Positions 43,969 through 51,740 of a DNA stretch of 64,000 nucleotides are shown piece by piece. Made by a program: the position numbers and the translations under genes. The stretch is from Devosia neptuniae (GTDB lineage Bacteria > Pseudomonadota > Alphaproteobacteria > Rhizobiales > Devosiaceae), in assembly GCF_025452235.1 (NCBI RefSeq), contig NZ_CP104965.1:744001-808000 (forward strand), read 5' to 3'. The notes under the pieces were generated by a model. That model was not told the DNA's origin. It did not search any database and worked only from the letters and a program-made list of their open reading frames with translations. Each line of letters starts with the position of its first letter. Positions within the stretch are counted from its first letter, which is position 1.

Positions 43969-44330
43969 TGGAATCATCGCACGCCCTCGACGTTTTTGCC
44001 GCCCTGTCCCAGGGCACGCGCCTCGACACGTTCCGCCTGCTGATGGAACACGAACCCCAGGGCCTGCCGGCCGGCGAAATCGCCCGGCGGCTCGATGTGC
44101 CGCAAAACACCATGTCCACGCACCTGGCCATTCTGGCCCGGGCGGGGCTCATCGAATCCGAGCGCCACAGCCGATCCATCGTCTATCGGGCGGTGGTTGA
44201 CCGGGTGCGGGAGATCGCGAGCTTCCTGGTGCAGGATTGCTGCGGCGGTCGAGCCGAATTGTGCGCCCCGCTCATCGCCGAATTCACCCCGTGCTGCGCG
44301 CCGGCCGATCGCCGCCCCGAGGCGGGATAA
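43968..44330 (+). CDS. arsR: ArsR-family metalloregulatory repressor
   Basis: A 120-residue winged helix repressor. The DNA-binding helices lie at about 30-66 (GEIARRLDVPQNTMSTHLAI). The C-terminal end has clustered cysteines (DCCGGRAELC and FTPCC), likely the arsenite-sensing thiols, at a site different from the classical CxCxxC on the recognition helix region. It is the first gene of arsR-aqpS-arsC-MFS and should repress the operon until As(III) or Sb(III) binds. The stop is followed directly by the aqpS ATG (TAAATG). Confidence 0.92.
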   Translation: MESSHALDVFAALSQGTRLDTFRLLMEHEPQGLPAGEIARRLDVPQNTMSTHLAILARAGLIESERHSRSIVYRAVVDRVREIASFLVQDCCGGRAELCAPLIAEFTPCCAPADRRPEAG

Positions 44331-45026
44331 ATGGTGGATTTGCCGCGCCGTCTGGTTGCCGAAGCGCTCGGCACGGCACTGCTGGTGGCGACGGTCGTGG
44401 GCTCGGGCATCATGGCCGAGACACTGACCACCGATATCGCCCTGGCGCTGCTGGCCAATACCATTGCCACCGGTGCCATCCTGGTGGTGCTGATCACTAT
44501 TCTCGGGCCGATTTCGGGCGCCCACTTCAATCCGGCGGTGTCATTGGTCTTTGCCTTGCGGGGAGACCTGCCGCGCCGTAACGCCGTGCTCTATGCCATT
44601 GTGCAGGTCGCGGGCGGCATTGTCGGGGCAATATTGGCGCATGCCATGTTCGCGCTGCCGCTGCTGCAGGCTTCCAGCACGGTGCGCAGCGGGGCGGCGC
44701 AATGGCTTTCCGAAGGGGTTGCGGCGTTCGGGCTCGTTGCAATTATCCTGGCCGGCATCCGGTTGCAGCGAAGCGCCGTTCCGATGCTGGTCGGGCTCTA
44801 CATCACCGCGGCCTATTGGTTCACGGCGTCGACCTCATTCGCCAATCCTGCCGTGGCTATCGCCCGCGCGTTTACCGACACCTTTTCGGGTATTCGTCCA
44901 ATTGACTTGCCGGGCTTCATTCTGGCGCAACTCGCTGGCGCCCTGGTCGCGCTAGCGCTGATGAGCTGGCTGCTGCGCGGTCTGGTCGGAGACGCCCTCC
45001 CCATCCATGTGGAAGAACAATCATGA
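44331..45026 (+). CDS. aqpS: Aquaglyceroporin AqpS-like arsenite channel
   Basis: A 231-residue MIP-family channel with six membrane helices and the two half-helix NPA boxes (SGAHFNPAVSLVF and TSFANPAVAIARAF). In Sinorhizobium meliloti AqpS replaces ArsB in the ars operon and lets As(III) made by ArsC flow out of the cell. The same gene order here supports that role. Its stop overlaps the arsC start in ATGA (45023-45026). Confidence 0.9.
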   Translation: MVDLPRRLVAEALGTALLVATVVGSGIMAETLTTDIALALLANTIATGAILVVLITILGPISGAHFNPAVSLVFALRGDLPRRNAVLYAIVQVAGGIVGAILAHAMFALPLLQASSTVRSGAAQWLSEGVAAFGLVAIILAGIRLQRSAVPMLVGLYITAAYWFTASTSFANPAVAIARAFTDTFSGIRPIDLPGFILAQLAGALVALALMSWLLRGLVGDALPIHVEEQS

Positions 45027-45460
45027 CCGTCACCATCTACCACAATCCCGAATGCGGCACGTCGCGCAATACGCTGGCGATGATCCGCCAGTCCGGGGTC
45101 GAACCGATCGTGATCGACTATCGCAAGACGCCGCCAGCGCGCACGAGGATCCGCGAACTGGTTTCCGCTGCCGGCCTGACATTGCGCCAGGCGATCCGGC
45201 AGAAGGATACGCCCTATGCCAAACTCGGCCTGGCCGGCACGTCCTTGTCGGATGAGCAATTGCTCGACGCCATCGCGGCGCACCCCATCCTGCTCAACCG
45301 CCCCTTTGTCGAGACCCCGTTGGGGACACGGCTGTGCCGGCCTTCCGAGTTGGTGCTGGATATTCTGGAGAATGCCGATATCGGGCCGTTCACCAAGGAA
45401 GATGGCGAGGTAATCATCGACGCTGAAGGCAAGCGCGTAACCGGGAGCGGGTCGGCTTGA
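45023..45460 (+). CDS. arsC: Arsenate reductase (glutaredoxin type)
   Basis: A 145-residue ArsC of the E. coli plasmid type. The active-site Cys lies in YHNPECGTSRNTL, and the three arginines that bind arsenate are represented in the TSRN loop, RQKDTPY neighbourhood and ILLNRPFVETPLGTRLCRP. It reduces As(V) to As(III) using glutathione and glutaredoxin. It is coupled to aqpS by a 4-nt overlap. Confidence 0.95.
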   Translation: MTVTIYHNPECGTSRNTLAMIRQSGVEPIVIDYRKTPPARTRIRELVSAAGLTLRQAIRQKDTPYAKLGLAGTSLSDEQLLDAIAAHPILLNRPFVETPLGTRLCRPSELVLDILENADIGPFTKEDGEVIIDAEGKRVTGSGSA

Positions 45461-45477
45461 AGTCGATCTAGAACATT

Positions 45478-46689
45478 ATGACCGTGGCCACTTCTTCGCC
45501 GTCCAATGCCGCGGCCATCTGGGCGCTCGGGGTCACCCAGATCATCGGCTATGGCACGCTCTACTATAGTTTCAGCATCCTGGCGCCCGGCATCGCTGCC
45601 GAGTTCGGCGTGGCCATCGAGTGGATCTACGGCTGTATTTCGCTGGCGCTGCTGGCGGGTGGGCTGATCTCGCCCTATGCCGGCGGACTGGCGGACCGGC
45701 ATGGCGCCGGGCGGGTCATGGCGGCGGGTTCGGTCGGTGCAGCGGCGGCGCTGATCGTGTGTGCGCTGGCGGGGAACGCCTTCGCCTTCCTCGCCGGCAT
45801 GATCCTGGTCGAGCTGGCTTCCGCCTTCGTGCTCTATTCGACGGCTTTCGCCTTTCTCGCCCAGAGTACAGGCCCCAAGGCGCAGCGCAGCATTACCTAT
45901 CTGACGTTGATCGCCGGCTTTGCCTCGACGATCTTCTGGCCGCTGACCAGCGCCATGCTGGGGGCCATGGACTGGCACCAGGTCTATTTGGTGTTCGCGG
46001 GCTTGAACCTGCTTGTCTGCCTGCCGCTGCATCTGTGGCTGTCGCGGTTTTCGCGGCTGGCCGCCGCGCGGATGCCGCAGCCGGCCGCGATTGGCGGGGT
46101 GGAGAACCCGGTCGACCAGGGCCTGGTCTTTGGCCTGGTGGTGCTCGGCTTTTCTCTGGCGGGGTTCATTTCGGCGGCGATCCTGTTCCATATCGTGCCG
46201 ATGCTGGGCTCGCTCGGACTGGGCAATGCGGGGGTGCTGGTGGCTTCGCTGCTGGGGCCGGCGCAGGTGGCAAGCCGGCTGATCAATATGACATTGGGCA
46301 AGGAATTGCCGGCGACGGTACTTTCGATCATTTCGGCGAGCATGATGCCGCTGGCGCTGACCATCCTGGCGCTGACGGCGCCATCGATCGCCGGCGGCAT
46401 CGGTTTTGCGGTGATCTTTGGCATGGGCACCGGGCTGTTCAGCATTGTATCGGGCACATTGCCGCTGGCGCTATTCGGCAAGGCCGGTTTCGGCCGGCGG
46501 CTGGGCTGGATCAGCCTGGGCCGGCTGGCGCTATCGGCCATCGCGCCATTCGCTCTGTCGGTCGCGCTAGGCGCTGTCGGACCAAAGCCCTCGATATGGG
46601 TTCTGGCAGTGGCGGGATTAGGATGCGTGGCGGTGTTTGGGGAAATCTGGCGCCGTTGCCGGCAGCCCCAGCGCGTGGCCGTCGTCTGA
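45478..46689 (+). CDS. arsK: MFS transporter of the ars operon, possibly ArsK
   Basis: A 403-residue major-facilitator protein with about 12 membrane helices. The loop 2-3 signature is GGLADRHGAGRVMAAG. It begins 17 nt after arsC and shares its direction, so it is most likely co-transcribed. ArsK, an MFS exporter of As(III), Sb(III) and trivalent organoarsenicals described in Agrobacterium, is found in this type of operon; the assignment here rests on context and general resemblance, so the symbol is tentative. Convergent with recQ, 7 nt away. Confidence 0.72.
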   Translation: MTVATSSPSNAAAIWALGVTQIIGYGTLYYSFSILAPGIAAEFGVAIEWIYGCISLALLAGGLISPYAGGLADRHGAGRVMAAGSVGAAAALIVCALAGNAFAFLAGMILVELASAFVLYSTAFAFLAQSTGPKAQRSITYLTLIAGFASTIFWPLTSAMLGAMDWHQVYLVFAGLNLLVCLPLHLWLSRFSRLAAARMPQPAAIGGVENPVDQGLVFGLVVLGFSLAGFISAAILFHIVPMLGSLGLGNAGVLVASLLGPAQVASRLINMTLGKELPATVLSIISASMMPLALTILALTAPSIAGGIGFAVIFGMGTGLFSIVSGTLPLALFGKAGFGRRLGWISLGRLALSAIAPFALSVALGAVGPKPSIWVLAVAGLGCVAVFGEIWRRCRQPQRVAVV

Positions 46690-46696
46690 CCCCGGC

Positions 46697-48550
46697 TTAA
46701 ACGTCCAGATCGGACAGCACCGACAGGAAGGCTTCGCCGTAGCGGTCGAGCTTGGCCTGGCCGACGCCGGGCAGGTTGAGGATGTCGTGCAGGTGGCGCG
46801 GGCGGGCCAGGGCCATGGCGCGCAAAGTGGTGTCGTGGAAGATCACGTAGGGCGGCACGCCCTGCTGCTTGGCGATGCGCAGGCGCTCGTCGCGCAGGGC
46901 ATTGAAAATGGTCATGGCGGGTTCGGCCAATTGCACGGCATTGCTGAGGCGCTGGCGCACTTCGGCAGCCTTTTTGGGGCGATCCTTGCGCAGCGTCACC
47001 ACGCGCTCGCGCTTGAACACGGCGCGGGCGCCCTCGCCCAGGGTCAGCGCGCCATGGGCGGCGTGATCGACGACGACGAGGCCAGAGGCGGTGAGCTGGC
47101 GCAAGACCGATTGCCAGGTTTTGTTGTCGAGGTCCTGCCCTTGGCCGAAGACGGCCTGTTTGTCATGGCCGAAGCGTTCGACCTTTTCGGTGGTTTTGCC
47201 GACCAGCACATCGATGACATGGGCGGCACCGAAGCGCTGGCCGGTGCGGTAGATGGCGGCCATGGCCTTGATGGCGGCTTCGGTGCCATCCCAGCTTTCG
47301 ACGGGGGAGCGGCAGGTGTCGCAATTGCCGCAATTGCCGGCATGGCCTTCACCGAAATGGGCGAGGATGGCCTTGCGGCGGCATTCGGCGGTTTCGCAGA
47401 CGCCGAGCAGCGCATTGAGCTTACTATGTTCGACGCGCTTGACCTCGTCGGGGGCATTGCCCTCGTCGATCATGCGGCGGCGCTGCACCACATCGGCCAT
47501 GCCATAGCTCATCCAGGCTTCGGCGGGTTGGCCGTCGCGGCCGGCGCGGCCGGTTTCCTGGTAATAGGCTTCGATGGAGGCCGGCAGGTCCATATGGGCG
47601 ACATAGCGCACATCGGGCTTGTCGATGCCCATGCCGAAAGCCACGGTGGCCACCATGCAGATGTTTTCTTCCTTGAGGAAAGCATCCTGATTGGCGCTGC
47701 GCCGCTCGGCCGAGAGCCCAGCATGATAGGGTAGAGCCGGAATGCCCTTGCCCGACAGCCAATCGGCAATGTCTTCGACCTTGGCGCGGGAGAGACAATA
47801 GACGATGCCTGAATTGCCCTTGTGGCCGGCAAGGAAGGCCAGCAATTGCTCGCGCGCCTTGTCCCGCTCGATGATGGAATAGGAGATATTGGGGCGATCA
47901 AAACTGGTCGAGAAGACCTGGGCGCCTTCGAGGCCCAGCCGCTCGATAATGTCTTCGCGCGTGGTCGGGTCGGCCGTGGCGGTGAGGGCGATACGCGGCA
48001 CGCCGGGGAAAAGCTCGGTGAGTTGCGCCAGATCACGATATTCGGGGCGGAAATCGTGGCCCCATTGGCTCACGCAATGGGCCTCGTCGATGGCAAAGAG
48101 CGCGATATCGAGCCCTTCGACCATATTGCGGAAACCCTGGGTCGCGACGCGCTCGGGCGCCACATAGAGCAGGTCGAGTTCGCCGCGCCGCAATTGGCCG
48201 CGAACCTGGGCGGATTCCTCCTGGGTCATCGCCGAATTGAGGGCGGCGGCGGCGACACCGGCCTGGCGCAAAGCCTCGACCTGGTCGCGCATCAGAGCGA
48301 TGAGCGGAGAGATGACAATGCCGACGCCGGGGCGGCAGATGGCGGGGATCTGGTAACAGGCCGATTTTCCCGCGCCAGTGGGGAAGAGCACGACGGCGTC
48401 GCCCCCGCCCACTACGTGGCGGACCACATCTTCCTGTTGGCCGCGGAAGCTTTTGTGGCCAAAAATATCGCGTAGCACATCGAGCGGGTCGCGGGGGGCG
48501 CCCCGGCCTACCGCGCCAAACAGGTCGATGCTCGAATCCAATGCGCTCAC
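46697..48550 (-). CDS. recQ: RecQ-family ATP-dependent DNA helicase
   Basis: A 617-residue 3'-5' helicase. Helicase core: Walker A FPTGAGKSACYQIP, DEAH box FAIDEAHCVSQWGHDF, motif V/VI region ATVAFGMGIDKPDVRY and QETGRAGRDGQ. The RecQ zinc site follows with cysteines in CETAECRRKA and GNCGNCDTC. The winged-helix RQC domain and a C-terminal HRDC domain (about 535-610) complete the standard plan. The start codon is GTG at 48550; the ribosome site is weak. Acts in recombination and fork repair. Confidence 0.96.
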   Translation of the reverse strand: MSALDSSIDLFGAVGRGAPRDPLDVLRDIFGHKSFRGQQEDVVRHVVGGGDAVVLFPTGAGKSACYQIPAICRPGVGIVISPLIALMRDQVEALRQAGVAAAALNSAMTQEESAQVRGQLRRGELDLLYVAPERVATQGFRNMVEGLDIALFAIDEAHCVSQWGHDFRPEYRDLAQLTELFPGVPRIALTATADPTTREDIIERLGLEGAQVFSTSFDRPNISYSIIERDKAREQLLAFLAGHKGNSGIVYCLSRAKVEDIADWLSGKGIPALPYHAGLSAERRSANQDAFLKEENICMVATVAFGMGIDKPDVRYVAHMDLPASIEAYYQETGRAGRDGQPAEAWMSYGMADVVQRRRMIDEGNAPDEVKRVEHSKLNALLGVCETAECRRKAILAHFGEGHAGNCGNCDTCRSPVESWDGTEAAIKAMAAIYRTGQRFGAAHVIDVLVGKTTEKVERFGHDKQAVFGQGQDLDNKTWQSVLRQLTASGLVVVDHAAHGALTLGEGARAVFKRERVVTLRKDRPKKAAEVRQRLSNAVQLAEPAMTIFNALRDERLRIAKQQGVPPYVIFHDTTLRAMALARPRHLHDILNLPGVGQAKLDRYGEAFLSVLSDLDV

Positions 48551-48625
48551 CCGGTTCTTGAATCACAGCCAAGGGGTGAGCCGCAAGGCAATCACGCGGC
48601 TGCGCTGGGGAAAGGGTCAATTCGC

Positions 48626-49183
48626 CTACTGGCGCGGCAGCGGTTTGCTGAGGAAGGGGGAATTGCGCAAGACGAAGCGCCAGGGGGTTTCGACGCCTTT
48701 GGTGATGCCGATGCGGGGGCCGGTGTTGATTTCGGCGGGTTCACCGGGGAGGAGTTGGAAGGGTGGCGTATCGAGGGGCATTCCATTGTGGGCGATGGTG
48801 ACGCCCAGGGCCTGGCAGAGCTTGCCGGGGCCGGAGCAGAGTTGGCGGGTGGGCAGGCCGCCGCGGCGTTCGGACATGAGGTGGGCGCCGTGCGTGGGCT
48901 CGAGCGCGCGGATCAGCACGGCGCTGCCCGGCTGGCAGACGAAGTTCAGGCACCAGTGGATGCCGTAGATTTTGTAGACATAGGCATGGCCAGGCGGGCC
49001 AAACATGGCCGCATTGCGCGGGGTCGGGCCGTTGAACGTGTGCGAGGCCGGGTCGGTCTGGTCATAGGCCTCGACCTCGACGAGGGGACCGCCGACGCCG
49101 TCGACCAGGAGAATTGTGCCGATGAGGTCGCGGGCGACGTCGAGGACGGGGCGGTCGAAGAAGGTGGTTGAGATAGGCTGCAT
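48626..49183 (-). CDS. 3-methyladenine DNA glycosylase (AAG/MPG family)
   Basis: A 185-residue monofunctional glycosylase that removes alkylated and deaminated purines. Family features are [16 protein letters not shown] (catalytic Glu), [19 protein letters not shown] (intercalating Tyr region) and [19 protein letters not shown]. Lengths of 180-210 are usual. The 5' leader consists almost entirely of a family C inverted repeat, and the gene is 75 nt upstream of recQ in the same direction, so both may be transcribed together as repair genes. Confidence 0.93.
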   Translation of the reverse strand: MQPISTTFFDRPVLDVARDLIGTILLVDGVGGPLVEVEAYDQTDPASHTFNGPTPRNAAMFGPPGHAYVYKIYGIHWCLNFVCQPGSAVLIRALEPTHGAHLMSERRGGLPTRQLCSGPGKLCQALGVTIAHNGMPLDTPPFQLLPGEPAEINTGPRIGITKGVETPWRFVLRNSPFLSKPLPRQ

Positions 49184-49277
49184 CAGTAGACCTCATGGTG
49201 AGCTTGTCGAACCACGAGGTCGTGCCCGCATCGTGCCACGACCTCGTCCTTCGACAGGCTCAGGATGAGGTCTACTG
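49184..49277. repeat. Inverted repeat, family C, in the leader of the glycosylase gene
   Basis: Arms of 41 nt (49184-49224 and 49237-49277) are reverse complements with about five mismatches around a 12-nt loop. The core is TGAGCTTGTCGAACCACGAG and its partner CCTTCGACAGGCTCAGGATG. It begins immediately next to the ATG of the 3-methyladenine glycosylase gene, so any transcript from upstream would carry a strong hairpin touching the start codon. Confidence 0.85.
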
Positions 49278-49319
49278 AGAGTGAGTCGATCCGAGCTCGC
49301 AACGGTTCACTGAGCTTTC

Positions 49320-50381
49320 CTAATCCACCCGCCCGCGGGCGTCGACATGGACGGTTTCGACCACCTGATTGCCGGAGATCAGCGTCACGCTGTCGAAGAG
49401 GTTCGACACCACGCAGGCGTGGTTGGGGATGATGCGGAGCTTTTCGCCGATGGCGGGTTTGGTGGGGCAATTGGTGAGGTCGATGGTGCCGTGCTCTTCG
49501 CTGAGGCCCACGATGACGGCGTCGGGATAGGCCTCGATCAGGCCGAAGCCGGTCATGCCCAATGTATCGCTGGTGAGGGCCTTGGAGCCGGCGTCGATGA
49601 TGGCGCGGTTTTCGGTGGGGCGGCTGACCACGGTGGCCAGGACCGTCAGGGCGCAGTCGGCGAAGCTGCCGACATTTTTGGCGACCTGGAAGCGGTCCAT
49701 ATAGATATAGGTGCCGGGGCGGTGTTCGGTGGCGGCGATGACCTCGTGGGCGCGCCAGATATCGGGTGTGCCGCCATTGGAGATGACTTCTGGTGGCAGA
49801 TTGGCGGCGGTGAGGGCCGCCTTGGCGTCGGCCAGCCATTTTGCATTGGCTTCCACCTGGCCGGCGGCGGGATAGGTCATGAGGCCGCCGAAATGGAGGC
49901 CCGGCGATGCGGCGATTTTTTGGGCCAGCGCGACGGCTTCGGCGGGTGATTGCACGCCGCAGCGGCCCATGCCGGTATCGCATTCGACCAGCACGGTCAG
50001 CGGCTTGGTTGCGCCGGCAAAGGTTGCGGAGAGACTGGCGACGGTCTGGGCGCTGTCGGCGGTGACGGCGATGTTGATGCGGGCAGCCAGGGCCTTGAGG
50101 CGGGCGAGTTTGGCGGGGCCGATAATGTTGTAGGGCAGGAAGATTTCGGTGATGCCGGCATCGGCCATCACCTCGGCTTCGCCCAGTTTTTGTACGGTAA
50201 TGCCCACCGCGCCCAGCTCGATCGCGCGCTTGGCGAAGCGGGGCAATTTGTGGGTTTTGATATGGGGGCGGAGCTTGAGGCCATGGGTGTCGGCATAATC
50301 CTGTACGCGCTTGAGATTGGCCTCGACGCGGTCGAGATCAATCAGGACGGCGGGTGTATCGAGTTCGGCTATAGCGCTCAT
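49320..50381 (-). CDS. D-threonine aldolase/D-serine dehydratase-like PLP enzyme
   Basis: A 353-residue fold-type III PLP enzyme with an alanine-racemase-like barrel. The PLP Lys is in LRPHIKTHKLP, and barrel landmarks are VLVECDTGMGRCGV and EVISNGGTPD. The C-terminal metal-binding His/Cys cluster is represented by EEHGTIDL and RIIPNHACVVSN, as in D-threonine aldolase and eukaryotic-type D-serine dehydratase. It acts on D-amino or D-3-hydroxyamino acids; exact substrate unknown. The start overlaps the SDR stop by 4 nt. RidA and SDR partners suggest an amino-acid catabolic route. Confidence 0.9.
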   Translation of the reverse strand: MSAIAELDTPAVLIDLDRVEANLKRVQDYADTHGLKLRPHIKTHKLPRFAKRAIELGAVGITVQKLGEAEVMADAGITEIFLPYNIIGPAKLARLKALAARINIAVTADSAQTVASLSATFAGATKPLTVLVECDTGMGRCGVQSPAEAVALAQKIAASPGLHFGGLMTYPAAGQVEANAKWLADAKAALTAANLPPEVISNGGTPDIWRAHEVIAATEHRPGTYIYMDRFQVAKNVGSFADCALTVLATVVSRPTENRAIIDAGSKALTSDTLGMTGFGLIEAYPDAVIVGLSEEHGTIDLTNCPTKPAIGEKLRIIPNHACVVSNLFDSVTLISGNQVVETVHVDARGRVD

Positions 50382-51154
50382 TTGCCCCTCAGAACTTCAT
50401 CGACGAAACGCAGATTGCCGGCGGTGAGGCCGGCATCGACGGTCAATGTGGTGCCGGTGATGCCCGACGCCGCATCGGAGCACAGGAAGATGGCGGCATT
50501 GGCAACCTCCTGCGGCAGGACCATGCGGCCCAGCGGATAATGGGGCAGGACATTGTCGAGCACGGTCGGGTCGGCGGCGAGGCGATGATCCCAGGCGGGG
50601 GTGCGGACGGAGCCGGGGCAGATGGCATTGGCGCGGATGCCCTGGGCGCCGCGTTCGACGGCCAGCGCGCGCGCATAGGCAATGAGCCCGGCCTTGGCGG
50701 CGGAATAGGCGGGGTTGCCGAAATGGGCGAGCCCGTTGACCGACGAGATGAAAACCAGGCTCCCTGCCCCGCGCTGCGCCATGGCTGTGACGATGGGGTC
50801 GGTCATGGCATAGGCGCCATTGAGATTAATGGCGATCTCGGAGGCCCACACATCGTCGTCGAGATGCTCGAGGGATTCGGCGCGGGTGAAGCCGGCATTG
50901 GAAACGACCGCATCGGGGGCGCCGTGTTCGGCAATGTAGCGCTCGATGGCCGCCCGGGTGGCCGCGGGGTCGGAGAGTTCGAACAGCACCTGCCCGGCGA
51001 GGTCGAGCCCGGCGAGCAGATCCGCATCGCGATCGGCGCCGATGACATTGGCCCCGGCAGCGCGGAAGCCGGCGACCATGGAGCGGCCAATGCCGCCGCC
51101 GGCGCCTGATATCAGCACGGTCTTGCCGTCGAGACGAAAGGGGGAAGCGCTCAT
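50378..51154 (-). CDS. Short-chain dehydrogenase/reductase
   Basis: A 258-residue SDR with the NAD(P) glycine motif ISGAGGGIGRSM, the NAG motif VVSNAGFT, the catalytic Ser in VFISSVNG and the YSAAK Tyr-Lys pair. DAASGITGTTLTVDAG near the end is the common SDR C-terminal strand. Asp50 (GADRDAD) after the second strand suggests NAD over NADP. The start is set at ATG 51154, four bases after the ridA stop; a GTG nine codons upstream is possible. It would oxidise or reduce a hydroxy intermediate in the operon's pathway. Confidence 0.92.
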   Translation of the reverse strand: MSASPFRLDGKTVLISGAGGGIGRSMVAGFRAAGANVIGADRDADLLAGLDLAGQVLFELSDPAATRAAIERYIAEHGAPDAVVSNAGFTRAESLEHLDDDVWASEIAINLNGAYAMTDPIVTAMAQRGAGSLVFISSVNGLAHFGNPAYSAAKAGLIAYARALAVERGAQGIRANAICPGSVRTPAWDHRLAADPTVLDNVLPHYPLGRMVLPQEVANAAIFLCSDAASGITGTTLTVDAGLTAGNLRFVDEVLRGK

Positions 51155-51158
51155 GGCG

Positions 51159-51542
51159 TCAGGGTCCCTTATAGGCGACACAGTCGATTTCGACCTTGCA
51201 GTCCACCATCATATGGCTCTGCACGCAGGCGCGGGCGGGCGGATGCTCGCCGAAATAGCTCTTGTAGATGGCGTTAAAGCTCCAGAAATCGCGCGGATCA
51301 TCGAGCCAGACGCCGCAGCGCACGACATGTTCGAGACCGAAGCCGGCTTCGTCGAGAATGGCGATGACGTTCTTGATGGTCGCATGGGTCTGCTCGACAA
51401 TGCCGCCATTGATGATCTCGCCATCCTTCATGGCGACCTGGCCGGAGACATAGAGCCAGCCGCCCGCTTCCACGGCCCGGGCGAAGGGCAGGTTCTGGCC
51501 GCCCGCCCCGGACTTTTCCGCACCATAACGTTTGATCGGCAT
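51159..51542 (-). CDS. RidA-family protein
   Basis: A 127-residue trimeric RidA/YjgF-like protein. Landmarks are LYVSGQVAMKD, ATIKNVIAILDEAG and the C-terminal VEIDCVAYK; in place of the usual Arg of true imine deaminases (around position 105) the segment reads RACVQSHMMVDCKVEID, where an Arg (ARAC) is present. It may hydrolyse reactive enamines or imines made by the PLP enzyme encoded downstream. It is the first gene of the ridA-SDR-PLP operon, divergent from the M81 gene. Confidence 0.9.
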   Translation of the reverse strand: MPIKRYGAEKSGAGGQNLPFARAVEAGGWLYVSGQVAMKDGEIINGGIVEQTHATIKNVIAILDEAGFGLEHVVRCGVWLDDPRDFWSFNAIYKSYFGEHPPARACVQSHMMVDCKVEIDCVAYKGP

Positions 51543-51740
51543 GAAGAGGCTCCCTTGCTGGATTTTCTGAAAGGCAATTTCACTGCTGACGACTTTATCG
51601 ACCCGAAACCGACATTTCTCGTGTAAAATGACGGCGCGAATGTAAATTTCTTACGTGATTGCTGGTTATGCCTTGTGCTAGCTTGGCATGGCAGCGCCCC
51701 GGTGGGGATGCTCTTTTTATTGTCATTTTGCGAGTTCCAA

